Assembly: GCA_013407085.1 (NCBI GenBank)
Contig: JACCGJ010000574.1
Location: 1-64,000 of the forward strand
Direction of reading: 5' to 3'
Length of the DNA stretch: 64,000 nucleotides
Origin: Atriophallophorus winterbourni
Taxonomy: Eukaryota > Platyhelminthes > Trematoda > Plagiorchiida > Microphallidae
The position numbers and the translations under genes were made by a program. The stretch's first letter is position 1. Every line of letters starts with the position of its first letter. The notes under the pieces were generated by a model. The model did no database searches. It saw nothing but the letters and a program-made list of their open reading frames with translations, and was not told where the DNA came from. Of the stretch, positions 1-13,439 are shown one piece after another.

Positions 1-2830
1 TAATGCAAAATCTTTTATTTAGGAAGCCATGTTGAGCTCTAGAGAAGAAACTTGGAGATAAGTGATTTAAGATAGCTTTTTTACTATTTTTTAAAGTAAT
101 CTAGATAGTATTGCTGTGTTGTTAATTGGGCGATAATTTGATACAGTGTGCTTCGAGCCACATTTATGTCTGGGTGTAACGACAGAGTGTTTCCATTCTG
201 AAGGGAAGATTCCAGATTCGATTGAAGTGTTAAATAAGTTCAGTAGAAGAAGTTTGAAATCGTCATCAACCATTCTGCAAATGGCGGGTGGAATGCCTGT
301 TATGTCTGGCTTGAGACTGAACGTAATTTGCTTGCAGACTTCATTGATGTCATTCAGATTTATGCATATAGTGTTTAATACACTAGATGATGGAAATGTT
401 CTAGTGATATCTTTATAGATGGAAGTATTGTAAGTAGTATAAAAATATTTTAAAAATTCTTCGCAGATTGTAATAGGGTCTATAATTCTTATTTCTGCCG
501 AATTATAAGTTCGATCCTGAATAATAAAATCTACTTTGCTGGTTGAGTTTACGGATCGTGATTTAAATAACCTGCTAAGTGATTTTAGCTTATCACAACT
601 GTTCAGTGTTCTATTTTCCGATGCGATCAACGTGTGGTCTAGAATGAGTTTGTGGTCACTTAATAGTTCATAGGAACGTGAACGAGCAAAGATGTCGTTA
701 TTGGTAATTGCAACTGTAGACCACTCTTTTATTTTCTTTTCCATTTTCTCGAGCCTAGTTTGTTTTTAGCGTCTATTAGGACTGCTAGCTTTGTCGATTA
801 AACCTATAATTTTCGAATGGAATTTTCGAGGATATAGTTGGAAAATCATGTGAAAGAAAGAATTGAGACCAATCTTTAATCCTTATAAGTGTTGAAAGTT
901 AGTTCCAATCTATGAAACGATGAAGAGTCTTGACCTCTTTGGTAGCTTTGCAAGTGCATGATAGATGGAAGGATAATATTTTATGGTCCCCATTAAAGGG
1001 GGAAGGTAATAAATAAATAAATAAATAAATATTTTATTCTTGGAATTCCAAGGAATGCTAAGCATGATCTATAATTATCAAAGTTGTTTGTGTACATAAA
1101 GCATAAAAATGGACAAAAATTTTTAACATTTTCAAGGTCATACGTACTGATAATTTTTTTTAGTAAGTTGGTTGAATCAATATTTAGAGTTAAGACTGAG
1201 TCAAGAATGTTGCACTTTCTAGTTGGTATATCAATAAATTGTTTGTAATCCAGTAAGTCAAGCGTTTTCAGAAAATTTGTATGAGAGCTAACTTTTATTC
1301 GTTCGTGCCAGTTTGAATTAGGCATGTTAAAATCACCGGCAATAAATTTATGGCGTGCATGATATAAAGACGTTTCGATGAAAGCTTGAGTTAATGTATT
1401 CAGATTATATGAAGTTGAGCCTGGCGGGTAGTCGATGCAGCCTATTAAAAGATCTAGTATAGGTAGTTCTACCCATAATGAATCTTCAAGTTCTGTTAAA
1501 TTCGAAGATGTTATGCTATTAGTTTTAAATCTTGAATACACATAAATAAGGCAACCACCACCTCGTTTCAGAGTGCGGTTTCTCCTAAATACTTGGTAGT
1601 TGGGTATCATGAGTTTAGAGTCAGAGTGATCATCACGAGTCCAGGATTCAGTTATAAGAATAATATCTGCAGGTTTAGAAGATAGATAAGATTTAGTGTG
1701 TGGATTTCAGGTATAATTGATCTAGCATTTATGACCAGAAAACGAACAATACAAAGGTCAGAAGATAAAGGATTCGGGATGAGTGCATTAGAAAGTTTAC
1801 TATGCTTAAAATTCAATTTATGTATTTTTGAAAAAAGTGGTATTAGGGTTAAAGTATGGTTCATAATTGGAGTGAGAAACATATGGATTATAAAATAAAG
1901 TTTGGGGAATATAATTATTATAACAGGAGGGATAATGTGTAATATATAAAAAATTATAATAAGGTTGAATAATACAAAAAGGTGTAAGAGGAGCTGATGA
2001 ATGGTGATAGTGCTGCTTATATGATAGGGGGTTATTCATTAAGATAAAAGATGTGTCAATACGGTTGTTGAGACTGGGTAAATCTCTTATATAATTAGTA
2101 GTCTTCATACATTGTCCGTGAGGTTGGCTGATTACTGCCTCTCTGAAAGTAGGAGGGTTTGGTAGGAGGGGTCGTGTTTGTCTTAATTTAGGCAAACGCG
2201 TCGGGCGTAGATGCAGATGTCGAGTTACAATCACACCATGATTATCAGGTGCAGTTGTCGAACTTTTGGAACTATTAGAGTTAATTTCAATTACAGATTC
2301 ACATTGCATTTGTTTATTGGTATCTGAGGTATTAATACTAGTAATAGAGCTAATAAGTTTGCGTTTTCTATAGTTAAATTTTCGTTGCATGGGTGTTAAG
2401 TCCGGTTTTAAGACCACACCCGAGAACCTAAGTATAATTTTCAAAAGGTTTTTATTATCAAGAAAATACAATGCACAATTCTTATCTAAGAATTTTAATA
2501 AAATAGGAGTCCGTTGTTTAATTGCGTTTTTACGAAGTTGAACTACAGTGAAACATTCAATGGGGATGCCGTATGTCGAGAATATACATTTCTTAAATCG
2601 TTTAAATGGTAATTATCTGCAACATTGAGGATGATAACATTTTTCGAGTGAGCTTTTCTTTGATATATTTCAGTGCTCATGGTTTCTATAAATTTATTTG
2701 CTTGAATCAATATATCGTGGTCAATACTAATATCAGAGTTCATGAGTGATATGAGCGGTTTTAGAAAACTATAGTTAGATTTGAATATTGCTAGTTCGTT
2801 TTTAATTTCTGACAACACTGATTCTAATTT
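1..2830 (-). mobile_element. Degenerate LINE (jockey/CR1-like), cut by the window edge
   Basis: Minus-strand pieces of one or more non-LTR retrotransposons. The segment 744-91 encodes the start of a reverse transcriptase (pattern KPDxTGIPPAICRM, then WKHSVVTP and NYRPI). The segment 1882-993 encodes an apurinic-like endonuclease, starting with VINARSI and carrying the catalytic GDFNMPNSNW motif. The segment 2818-1818 has two basic, Ser/Asn-rich open stretches that could be an ORF1 remnant. Frames are broken between the pieces and a tetranucleotide repeat splits endonuclease from RT, so these may be two insertions. The RT palm motifs would lie left of base 1. The family is clear; the exact clade is not. 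Confidence 0.8.
1007..1032. repeat. (TAAA)n microsatellite
   Basis: Six or so tandem TAAA units sit between the endonuclease and RT pieces of the minus-strand LINE. This position would fit the A-rich 3' tail of a separate minus-strand element ending here. Confidence 0.9.
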
Positions 2831-3239
2831 TTTTAATTAATTCAGAATTATTGAAGTGTCACTGTCTAATGTGACAGTACAATTACTAGGCTTAGATAAC
2901 CAACGTAGCTTAATTCGAGAAGATAATAGGGTTTTCGAGTGCATGCATTCACCGGAAATATTTAATCGATTCAGCAGATATTATTTAAATGAAATTGAGT
3001 CAAAATATGTAACAAGAATATGTTGAATATAAGCAGAGCAAGTGTAATCAAAGAATTGGGATCACGTACCAGATTCGAGCAGCCCGCGACCTTGATAGAT
3101 AATTACATTCATCACATACATCACAGCTATCAAGTTGAAGCGTTCAGCAGTGTGTCGAACACGAAGTTCAGGAAGTTTACTGAGTGGGACTTAGGCGTTC
3201 GCATAGAAACACTTCAGGCTCTCGCGCGATAGGGCGGAG
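2831..3239. other. Unassigned stretch between two LINE fragments
   Basis: No gene recognised. A 70-codon plus-strand open frame (3020-3232) has no family signature and no splice context. The stretch is probably older repeat sequence. Confidence 0.4.
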
Positions 3240-4193
3240 TCTGCAGAGTCATTTTAGGCGTCCATTACACCGATCCTAATAAGGCCGGGTGAGATAAGTT
3301 TTTTGAGGCATCAACATTTTTTTCGGCAGAATCACACTGAAGCTTGTCGATTCGCTTTTTATCGAGGGCAGAACGGAGGCGGATCTCGGAAGGTGCAAAA
3401 CGTTTTTATCGGTACCAAATTTGTAACGCATCATTCACCGTGGATTTTGATGGAAAAGCTACTTTGAGTATACGGGGCCCAGAGCCCTTGTAACTGGGAG
3501 AAACAGGTAAACATTTCAAACCAATCGTCACAGTTTCAGTGATTTTACTTTGTTGTTATATGAAACGCCACTGCTCGCAGTCGTGTGTAGTGTTTTTATT
3601 GGCATCATCTTCGTTTAGTTCTGGAAAGCCATGAATAAAAAGACTTGTCTTGTCATTCTCCAACTCACTTCTTGGCTTGTTGCTCAACCCGTGACACGTC
3701 CGGAAATAAGCGGATGGGTGAATTATTGTTGCGCAAAGTGTATGCACAGAGTAAGACGGATTCAACATCCTCCGCGGATGTTAGGGTGATGTGCAATAGT
3801 CTAGGCTCGCAAATATGTGCTGATTTATGATGCCTGGACAGACTTACATTGTTCCCGGCCTCTGCAGAAACCTTCATTGAGTCACATATGGTCTGCCACT
3901 TTTGTGCATCTTGCACCTGGCGAGTTTTGAAACAAGGCGAATTTGCCTCTGGCACATTGATGCATATCACGGTTAACGCCTCATTGCAACTGAAGATTGC
4001 TGCTGTGAACACTCTCTTTACTGCTGTGAACTTGGCACGAGTGTTGTTTTTTGCAATCCCTCAAAACGTCTGTGCGGTTGTGAACGTAGAACCAGTGCTG
4101 ATCGCCGCAGAAGCAGCAGTTGTAGCAAATCGAAATAGGTGAGCTTACTTGTTCTACACCGTTAGAAACTGCTGGAGTATTGCATGGAAACAC
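3240..4193 (-). mobile_element. LINE ORF1 fragment (CR1-like, zinc knuckle and RRM-like halves)
   Basis: Read on the minus strand, the pieces follow the order of a CR1-type ORF1. A Cys/His cluster near 4140-4070 (CYNCCFCGDQH) may be the relic of a zinc knuckle. A segment at 3860-3700 contains PRLLHITLTSAEDVESVLL and then IRLFPDVS. A segment at 3690-3560 contains SLFIHGFPEL and HDCEQWRFI. A second half at 3520-3330 contains GPRILKVAFPSKSTVNDAL. At least two frame changes and several stops separate these parts, so it is dead. It may be the ORF1 belonging to the CR1-like LINEs nearby, but it is not joined to any of their ORF2 parts. Confidence 0.65.
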
Positions 4194-4199
4194 AGAAGA

Positions 4200-5040
4200 G
4201 AACTTGACTTCAAGAAGATACGAGCGCTTTTTGGGGTTTCCAAGGACTGCTTATATTCATTGATCAGGTTGATCATATAAATTATGAGCGGTGATTCTAG
4301 GCACTCCGCGCAAAAACACAATTTCTTTTCATTAAATAAATGTTCATTGAGCTACTTCTTCGAAAACCCACAACATTGAGGATGGTACCATTGTAAATGT
4401 GATATTCACATTTAAGTTAAGTTAATTATTTGGCCTGTCTGGACTCCTTATTTTGTGCACTCAACAAATTGTACACATTCATTTTTGATGTTTTCAAATA
4501 TTTTACCAAAAATTGTCTTCATCTTTACACCCTTCTTATTTTTGTTTTAATCTTTCCAGCCATTTGTTGGCTCGCATTTTACTTGATTTCACCTGCGCCA
4601 TATTTTTTGCTTATGGAGTCTTGTAATTGTTATTGAAACTAATTTCGGATTTTCAGGGTTGAGGTAATATTTTGCATTTGTGTATATTTGTTCAGTACCG
4701 CTATTTATAGAAAATTGTTCATTAAGAATAAATTGGTTTTGCAACGTTTGGACAATTCTTGCGGGTAAATCTAACCGGGTTGGAAACGATTATATATTGC
4801 AATTTCAAGCTTTTTGGATATCGTCATTGAAAACCATGTTGAGCAATTGCTGCATTCTATGCCATCTTTTACTGAACAGAGCACTGGTTTTTACCACAGG
4901 TAAACTTATTCCCATAAGTTTCATCGATGTTCATTTTGGTTGATTTTGTCCCTTTAGAAGACGGAGAAATGTCACTACGATGATTCATAAGTGTAACGTT
5001 TAACGAAAAACTAGAAAATAATCACGTCTGAAAAAATTCA
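4200..5040. other. No gene seen; AT-rich intergenic sequence
   Basis: Two short plus-strand open frames (4430-4636, 4680-4943) are hydrophobic by composition only and show no motif or splice context. Nothing else was recognised. Confidence 0.5.
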
Positions 5041-5044
5041 AACC

Positions 5045-7075
5045 GCGCGCCAAATTAGCTCACGTCAGATGCTGAAGGTGGCTAAAAGCCAATCACGCGC
5101 CCATATTTTCTTGGACGGTATGCGGTAGAGCACCCAGCACTTTTATATTGAGTATACAGTTCTTACGTTTCACACGTTCTTGTTTCCGGATATCTGGAAG
5201 GTAAGGTAGGAGTTCTCCTCACCAGCATGGTGAGAGGTCATCTATTCAGGAAACAATGCAATAATAAGCGTCAACAATGAATGATTTATAAAATCACTAT
5301 TCGAGTCGAGGATAAGTGTAGCACAGTCATAGACTGCACGTGGGCTAAGATGCTGTCGGGCTGCGCAGGCCTAGACTGATATGAGATATATAAAATGCAT
5401 TTTTGTTTTTAAGTATTTTATTAATGTGCGGAAATATGGTAGGCCATTTATCGTCTAATTCGCTTTTAAAGCTCAACACACTTGGGAGGTTTACTATACA
5501 ATCTGGGAGATTGTTCAAGAAACTGACCACACGGTTGCTGAAAATGTGCTAACGTGCCAGCAACCTGGGCTTACTTATAAGTAGTTTCATAGAATTACGC
5601 CTTGTAGCGTTTAGGGGCCAATTTAAGGAGTTCAGTAATATTATCACCCGTAAGACCATTTAGAATCTTGAAGGCTTCTATTACGTCACCTCGCAGCCGC
5701 CATCTCTTTAGTTAGAACAGATCGAGGTCCTTGAGTCTAGCCTCATAAGGTTTACATGTCTGACCCTCAACCATCCTAGTCGCGAGGCGCTGGACCCTTT
5801 CGAGACATGCGATATCTTTTCTTAACTACGGTGCCCAGGATTGAACGCAGTATTTCAAGTAAAGCCGCACAGCTACTTTGTATAAGGGAATGAAGATTGA
5901 AGGTTTCCGGCATGACAACTCTGAGCGCAGTCTGAACATTTCTCTGCAAGCCTTGTTTGCAGCTTCAACACATCGAGTACCCTACTTAAAATCTCCTGGT
6001 ATAGTAATACCGAGATCCTTCACTTTTTGAGCAGCAGCTATACTGATAGTTTCCTCGCGGACTTCTAATTGTGTTGTTGCTAAATCAGTCGTCAGAACGC
6101 AACTCTTCCCCAAGTTTAGCGGCAAGTCCCATGTTTTTGTCTACTTGATTACCTTTTCTTATCCAGAGATAAGCGTATCTCTAATGTCGGTTCCTATGAT
6201 CATAACATCATCAGAAATCAGAAAGCAACGTGAACTCAAGCAGGTTGCCAGGTCGTTTACAAAAATGAGAAAAAGTTATTGACTAATCACCGAGCCTTGA
6301 GGCACTCTACAGCGTATCACTTATTCCTCCGAACACAAACATGCAATTGTAACATAGTTTTTGCGATCATTTAAAAAGCTGTCTAACCATCGATGTAATT
6401 CACCAGTGACGACACATCCTTAGTTTGTGCAGAAGGTACCTATGGTTCACTGAGTCAAAGGACTTTTGAAAATCAACGTAGCATACTTCGACTACTCTCC
6501 CTTCATCGAGCGGTAAAGTCACTTCATCAAGGAAGCTTAAAAGATTGGTTCGGCAGGACCTTCCTTTCCAGAATCCGTGCTGGGCATCGGATAGTAAGGA
6601 ATTGGTTATCAAATGTTTACATATTTGGTGCCGAATGATTTTTTCTAAGCACTTGCAAACAATGCTAGTCAGGCTTACTGGCCAATAGATGTGTGCATTC
6701 GAAATGGGACCCTTTTTGTATATGGCTACCACAGCCGCTCGTATCTAATTATCCGGTAGTATACCCTGGAGTAAGGTAGCTCTAAAACGATTGCTAATTG
6801 CATGGCTAACTATATTCGTAAGCCGTTGAAGAATAGCCGGATGTATGCTGTCGGGACCAGCCGACTTATTTTTATCTAGAAGCGACATAACTGAGGTAAC
6901 CATTTCCTGAATAACCTCCTCTCGAGTTTCTAAACGGTTATCCGAATCGCGCCGATGAACACTGCAGAAGAATGAATGCGAAGCATCGGCTTTTTCCAGT
7001 GCAGTCGAAGTCGTGTTGCCATCATCCAGCAATTACGTTACTATTTTTTCTCTTAATGATCGCTTGGACTGAACA
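5045..7075 (-). mobile_element. CR1-like LINE copy A (RT and 3' UTR)
   Basis: 5'-truncated minus-strand LINE. From right to left it has the pre-RT region (GPDSIHPAILQ, 7032-6745), then RT with VAIYKKGP, PVSLTSIVCKCLEKIIRHQ, QHGFW and CYVDFQKSFDSVNHR (6732-6400). The active-site box near 6220 has decayed to SDD in place of xADD. The C-terminus LPDCIVNLPSVLSFKSELD follows (5530-5345). The 3' UTR (5050-5300) is shared with copies B, C and E. A piece of the dispersed short repeat R1 lies between ORF end and UTR (5300-5385), as in copy C. Several frameshifts make it non-functional. Confidence 0.88.
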
Positions 7076-7079
7076 TAGC

Positions 7080-7725
7080 CATAAAAAGCTTTCAAGTTAA
7101 TCTAAGTTAATATACCGCGCAATTTTTAACTTCATTTATATCTGTACTCATTGATATTACACCCTTCTTTTCTTTCCAGCTTATATTCGCGTTCACATTC
7201 CTTCGAAACTGCCCAAACTTCCACGGACCCATATTTCGAACATTGTCGTGTGGTTACTCTACAAGCTTTTGGCTTGACCCCAACCTTTTAACTGTCCAAG
7301 AACGCACCCATTATCCCCGTCCATAACAATCACTTTCAATTTTGACCCATTATGTACAATATCCTGTGGTTATTTTTAAGCTTGCAGCTATTTTTACCAC
7401 AATAAACTATTGAGTATTAAAAACAATTGAGTAAAAAATGTTTTGTTTTGATGGATACGACACAGGTAATCAGGACGCTTGGCTTACAAAGTATCAAAAG
7501 CTTAAGCGAACACTGTTGTGGATTTAAGAAGAAGCATCCGTCAAGAAACTCGTATGTCAGTGATAGGATGAAATTGGAATCTAGTTTTCTTTTTTAATTC
7601 ACGCTTTATGGCAATTTAACCACTTTGTTCTTCCATGACTCGATTTTCGGGTCACATATGATGTTGCGGAAGACGATGAAAATGAGATTTTTAGGGGCAG
7701 ATCATACTAAACAGCAAAAACTCAC
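7080..7725. other. No gene seen, left of the PSMC3-like exons
   Basis: I looked on the minus strand for the remaining Rpt5 exons (second half of the AAA domain) and found none. The sequence is AT-rich and shows no other motif. Confidence 0.5.
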
Positions 7726-8696
<971 letters not shown>

Positions 8697-8734
8697 TACA
8701 AATCACAGTTTTGAAGCACCCGCTGAAAATTGAC

Positions 8735-9276
8735 TCAAGTTCAAGTTTAAGTTGCACAGAAAGAAGGTGGCTAAAAGCCAAGCACGCGTACAGAGTTCCT
8801 TCATCGGTATGCGGTTGAGCGCCAGGTACTTTGTTAATAAACATACAGTTCGTACGGTTCACACGTTCTTGTTTTCGGATATCTGGAAAGTAAGGTAGGG
8901 TTTCTCTTCACCATCACCGTGAGAGTTCATCGATTCAGGAAACAATCAATAATATGCGTGAACGATACAAATATATGTTTTTTGGTTTTTTATTAAACAA
9001 TGCTTGGAAATAGGTTATGCAAGTTAGTGTCGAATTCGTTCTTGAAGCTTAACACGTTTGGGAGTTTTATTACAACACCTGGGAGCTTATTCCGGTGGTT
9101 GATAACACGGTTGCTCAAACAGTGCTCACGCACCAGCAGCCTCGGTCTACTCTTAAGAGGTTTCATTGAATTAACCCTTGTAGCTGTATTTGGGGCAAGC
9201 TTCAGTAAATCGATAAAATTATTTCCCTTTAGACTCGTTGAAATCTGAAAGGCTTCAATTAGGAAACCTCGCAGCC
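8735..9276 (-). mobile_element. CR1-like LINE copy B (3' UTR and last part of ORF2)
   Basis: The 3' UTR at 8740-8960 matches the UTR of copies A, C and E (shared GGATATCTGGAA, TCACACGTTCTTG and CAGGAAACAAT words). The ORF2 C-terminus follows on the minus strand (9276-9000), reading REHCLSNRVINH and LPNVLSFKNEFD. It is 5'-truncated and directly abuts copy C. It lacks the R1 insert found in A and C. Its 3' end lies about 40 bp from the start codon of the PSMC3-like pseudogene. Confidence 0.85.
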
Positions 9277-12200
9277 ATCGTCACGCGCCCGATATCCTTC
9301 GACGGTATGCAGTTGAGCACCTGGCACTTCGATATCGAGTAAACAGTTCGTACTTTTCACACGTTCTTGTTTCGGAATATCTGGAAAGTAAAGTAGGGTT
9401 TCTCTTCACCAGCACGGTGAGAGGTCAGCTATTCAGGAAACAATGCAATAATATGCGGGAACATTGTGTGGTGTATGAAATCATTAACCTAGTTGAGGTA
9501 AAGTGAAACACAGTCATAGACTGCATGTGGCCTAATTTGCTATCAGGTTGTCCAGGCCTAGACAGATATCATAAAAATGTAAAAATACGTTTTTTTAAAG
9601 TTTTTTATTACACAATGTGTGGAAATATGATAGACCATTTAACGTCTAATTCCCTTTTAAAGCTCAACACCTTTGGGAGGCTTACTATACAATCTGGGAG
9701 CTTGTTCCAGAAGTTGACTACACGGTTGCTGAAAAAGTGCTCACGTGCCAGCAACCTGGGCCTATTCTTTAGAAGTCTCATGTTAGCTGCTTTAGGAGCA
9801 AGTTTAAGGATTTCAGTGATATTATCACCCGTAAGACCCTTTAGAATCTTGAAGGCTTCTATTAGGTCATCTTGTAGCCGCCGTCTCTTTAGTGAGAACA
9901 AACCGAGGTCTTTGAGCCCAACCTCATAGGTTTTACCTTCCTGGCCCTCAAACGTCCTAGTCGCAAGGCGCTGGACCCTTTCGAGACATGCTATATCCTT
10001 TTTCAAGTATGGTGCCCAGGATTGAACGCAGTATTCCAAGTGAGGCCGCACGACTACTTTGTATAAGGGAATGAAGATTGAAGGTTTTTGGCAAGATAAC
10101 GCTGAGCGAAGTCTGAACAATTCTCGGCGAGCATTGTTTGCAGCTTTGGCACATTAAGTAGCCCATTTATAATCGCCTGTTATACTAATGCCAAGATCCT
10201 TCACATTCTGAGCAGACGCTATTCTGATAGTTTCTTCACCAACTTCTAGTTGGGTTGTCGCTAAATCAGTCGTCAGAAGACAGCTCTTCCCCAAGTTTAG
10301 TGGCAAGTCCCAGGTCTTTGTCCGCTAGTATAAACATGAACTTATTCATATATAATTTATTTATCAATTTTTCATGACAACATCATTACAATTCGCACCA
10401 CTTTTTCTATAATTACCTTCCATTTCTGTTCTCCATTGTTTCTTGCATCCTTGCCATTCGTAAATCTTGACATAATTTAAATGAAATTTTATTTCTATTA
10501 GACATTGATAATTTTTTCTTACCTACTGTATATTAATTTCCCTTATTCAACGGAAAAAAATGTTTAAAAATCCCGCTCACTTCGGTCACTTGCACTGTAC
10601 TATTTTCTTTTGCTGTTCAAATTTGATAAACTGATCATGTATTGCATGCCTTGGATATCCAAGAATATATATATATATATATATATATATTACTTTTTCT
10701 AAATCAAAGAAAAACGTATCCATGCTGTCGATTCCTAGGATCCTAACATCATCAACAAATAGGAAGCAACGTGAACTGGAGCACGCTGCCAGGTCGTTTA
10801 CAAAAATAAGAAAAAGTAATGGACCAAGCACCGAGCCTTGAGGCACTCCACTGAGAATCAGTGATTTCTACGAGCACTCCCCTGCAATTCTAACATAGGT
10901 AGTGCGATTAGTTGACAAGCTGTCTAACCATCTATGTAGGTCACCTGTGACGCCACACATACTTGGTTTGTGCAGAAGGTACCTATGGTACACCGAGTCA
11001 CATGCCTTTCGAAAATCAAGATAGCAGACTTCAACTACTCTCCTTTTATCGAGGCGTAATGTCACTTTGTCAACAAAGCTTAGAAGATTGGTTAGGCAGG
11101 TCCATTCTTCCCAGAATCCGTGCTGGGCATCGACTAGTAAGGAATTCGCTACCAAATGTTTACATACCTGGTGCCGAATGATTTTTTCCATGCACTTGCA
11201 AACAATGCTCGTCAGGCTTACTGGCCTGTAGTTGCGTACATCCGGAATGGGACCTTTTTTGTATATGGTTATTACCGCCGCTCGTTTCCAATCATCCGGC
11301 AGTACACCCTGGAGTAAGGTAGCTTCGGAAAGATTTCTGATCTCAAGGCTAACTATATTCGCGAGCGGTTGAAAAATAGCCGGATGTAGACCGTCGGGGC
11401 CGGGTGACTTAGTTTTATCCAGCTGCGACAGAACTGTGGTGACCATTTCCTGATTAACCTCCGCCGAGCTAAAGGGAGGTGCTCTGCACTCGTGAGTTTC
11501 TAAACAGTTACCTGATTGGCACCGATGAACACTGCAGAAGTATGAATGCAACGCATCGGCATTTCTCGGTGCAGTCGAAGCCGTATTGCCATCATCCGGC
11601 ACTAAGGTACCTATTTCTTCTCTCAATGATCGTTTGGACTGCACATTGACAAAAAATCTTTTAAGTTAATCTTTGATTTTTTGGCAAGTCTGGATTCGAA
11701 GTCTCTTTTAGTTCACCTTTGCAGCGCAACAGCTGAATTTCTTGTCTGTATGTACTGCAGTCTAATTCTGTGAGTTCCGAATAATTTTTAGGCACTCCAG
11801 ATACGGTCACGCCATCTAATAGCCTTGCAAATGGACGCGCTCCATCAGGCTGGGTTCCTCGCGATCTCACTGGTTGTAGAGGAGCAAAACTTTCCTGTAA
11901 TTGTAAGAGGTGACTTCTTATAATATTCCACCTGATTTCCACAATAGGTTCTGATTCGTCTGGTTCCCAACTCAAATTAAGTGCTTGAGTTGGACGATGT
12001 ACATTCGACCAAAGTTGCGGGAAATCTTCACTCAGTGACTAGGATTCACTAAATTCCAGTCAAGGAGGATTACAGCGTGATTGCTCTTGCCTAGTAGCCA
12101 AATATATTTGATCCCATAAATATCTCTTCCATGAGACGATAGAACCATATCTAAAGTGGACGGAGAGTGTCCTGACCTAAACCTTGTAGGTTGTCTTACA

Positions 12201-13075
12201 TGCTGATAAAGGGCCCTGACATGAAACTAGTCCAAATATTGCGACTCAGCTCACACGGGTGAAGAAATTTCAGTACGCTAATCAATGACTGAAGATTGAA
12301 GTCTCTAACAATTAGTAATGCGTTGCATTGCCTTCTTCGTACTTCCAATGTGTCCTTCAGTAATTGATCGTCTAATTCTGAAGCAGTCGGCTTCTATAAG
12401 CACATGCAAGTACAAGTTTCCTCCTAGCGACTGTAAGAAATACCGAGGTTAGTTGGATTTTGTGGGAAGCAGTTTATTGATGTCTCACTGTGGGGAAGAA
12501 CTTTATTCATCATAATTGCCACACTTACTCCCGTAGCACCAATATTCCTTTTCATGACATTAGATGGCGTACTCAGTTTATACTAATGACGGCATATGAT
12601 CATGTGATTTCAACCAAGATTCGGAGATGGCAATTATGTCGACCTGATTTTCCAGTGCAGCGAGCCACAGCTCTCCTCACTCATTACGTACACTGCAAGC
12701 ATTTGTGTACAGTACACGGGTATTCCTATTCTGCGAACCGTTTAATCGACTTTTACTCCGGGTCGGAGCTTCTTCGTTAATACCCCGATTTGAGACCGAA
12801 GCAGTAGATAAGTGGTTAGACGGCGTTTGCGAACGAGCTTGTACCGGCCTAATAGCAGTTGTACATAGATTTTCCTCGTTCAGGAGCCTACTTAAAAGTG
12901 GATCTTGCTTATTTTCTGGCGTAGTGCCTTGAAGTCCTGAGAGGCGTTCGCCTGCCAACGAGTTTTTCACGCACTCGTATTTTACTGGCGGGCCATTTCG
13001 GATGACTACTTCAGCAGATAACTTGAACAGTCTATTTTGAATAAGGTTCATCTTTTTTATGGGAGTTTTCAAACC
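9277..13075 (-). mobile_element. CR1-like LINE copy C, nearly complete ORF2
   Basis: The longest LINE in the window, on the minus strand. From right to left it has the linker and endonuclease start (TRVLYTNACSVRN, near 12700), the endonuclease end (STLDMVLSSHGRD, with LLGKSNH where the catalytic motif is normally SDH, near 12090-12200), and pre-RT (11975-11661). RT follows (11644-10868: SPGPDGLHPAIFQPL, IYKKGPIPDVRNYRPVSLTS, VVEVCYLDFRKACDSV). Next are PQGSVLGPLLFLIFVNDL and FVDD (10846-10690), thumb and C-terminus (10120-9608: RPHLEYCVQSWAPY, LPDCIVSLPKVLSFKREL) and the UTR (9480-9277). Extra DNA of about 370 bp (10326-10695), including an (AT)n run, interrupts RT after the active-site box. 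Stops and shifts make it inactive. Confidence 0.88.
10326..10695. repeat. Insertion within LINE copy C carrying an (AT)n run
   Basis: Compared with copy A, the RT sequence is continuous up to the word ending TCTTTGTCCGCTA and resumes at AAATCAAAGAAAAACG. The intervening DNA is AT-rich and has a 27-bp AT dinucleotide run at 10665-10691. No coding or terminal repeat was recognised. Confidence 0.6.
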
Positions 13076-13199
13076 GGTTATCGCATTATTGAACGCTTTA
13101 TATTGAAGTGTGATTGAGACCCCGTATCCTTAAAAACCTTGAAACGCACATTTGTGTAGCTATCAAGGTTAGAACTTTACGACAGAAGCGTGTCATATC

Positions 13200-13400
13200 T
13201 GTTTTGATTCAGTTCAGGTTGCACAGGACAGTAAGAAGCTAATGAGCCAATCAAGCGTCCACATTGCTTTTGGTGTTATGCCACAGAATTGTGTCCACCA
13301 CTTCAAACAATATCTTAACAAATATCTTCGGGCATGAGAATAATTTGGAATGCAACAGAAAAATTCCCCTCACCAATAGTTGAGAATAGACATTATTGTG
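13200..13400 (-). mobile_element. Diverged LINE 3' UTR fragment
   Basis: The words CAGTTCAGGTTGCACAG and GCCAATCAAGCGTCCACAT match the start of the shared CR1-like 3' UTR (compare 8735-8790 and 5080-5110). The rest has diverged. It may be the UTR of copy D to its right. Confidence 0.5.
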
Positions 13401-13439
13401 TTTCAAAGACGACACGAGGATCATACCAACGATTCAATT

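Noticed and set aside
4430..4943. Two hydrophobic small open frames
   Set aside because: Composition effect in AT-rich DNA; no start context, neighbours or family features.
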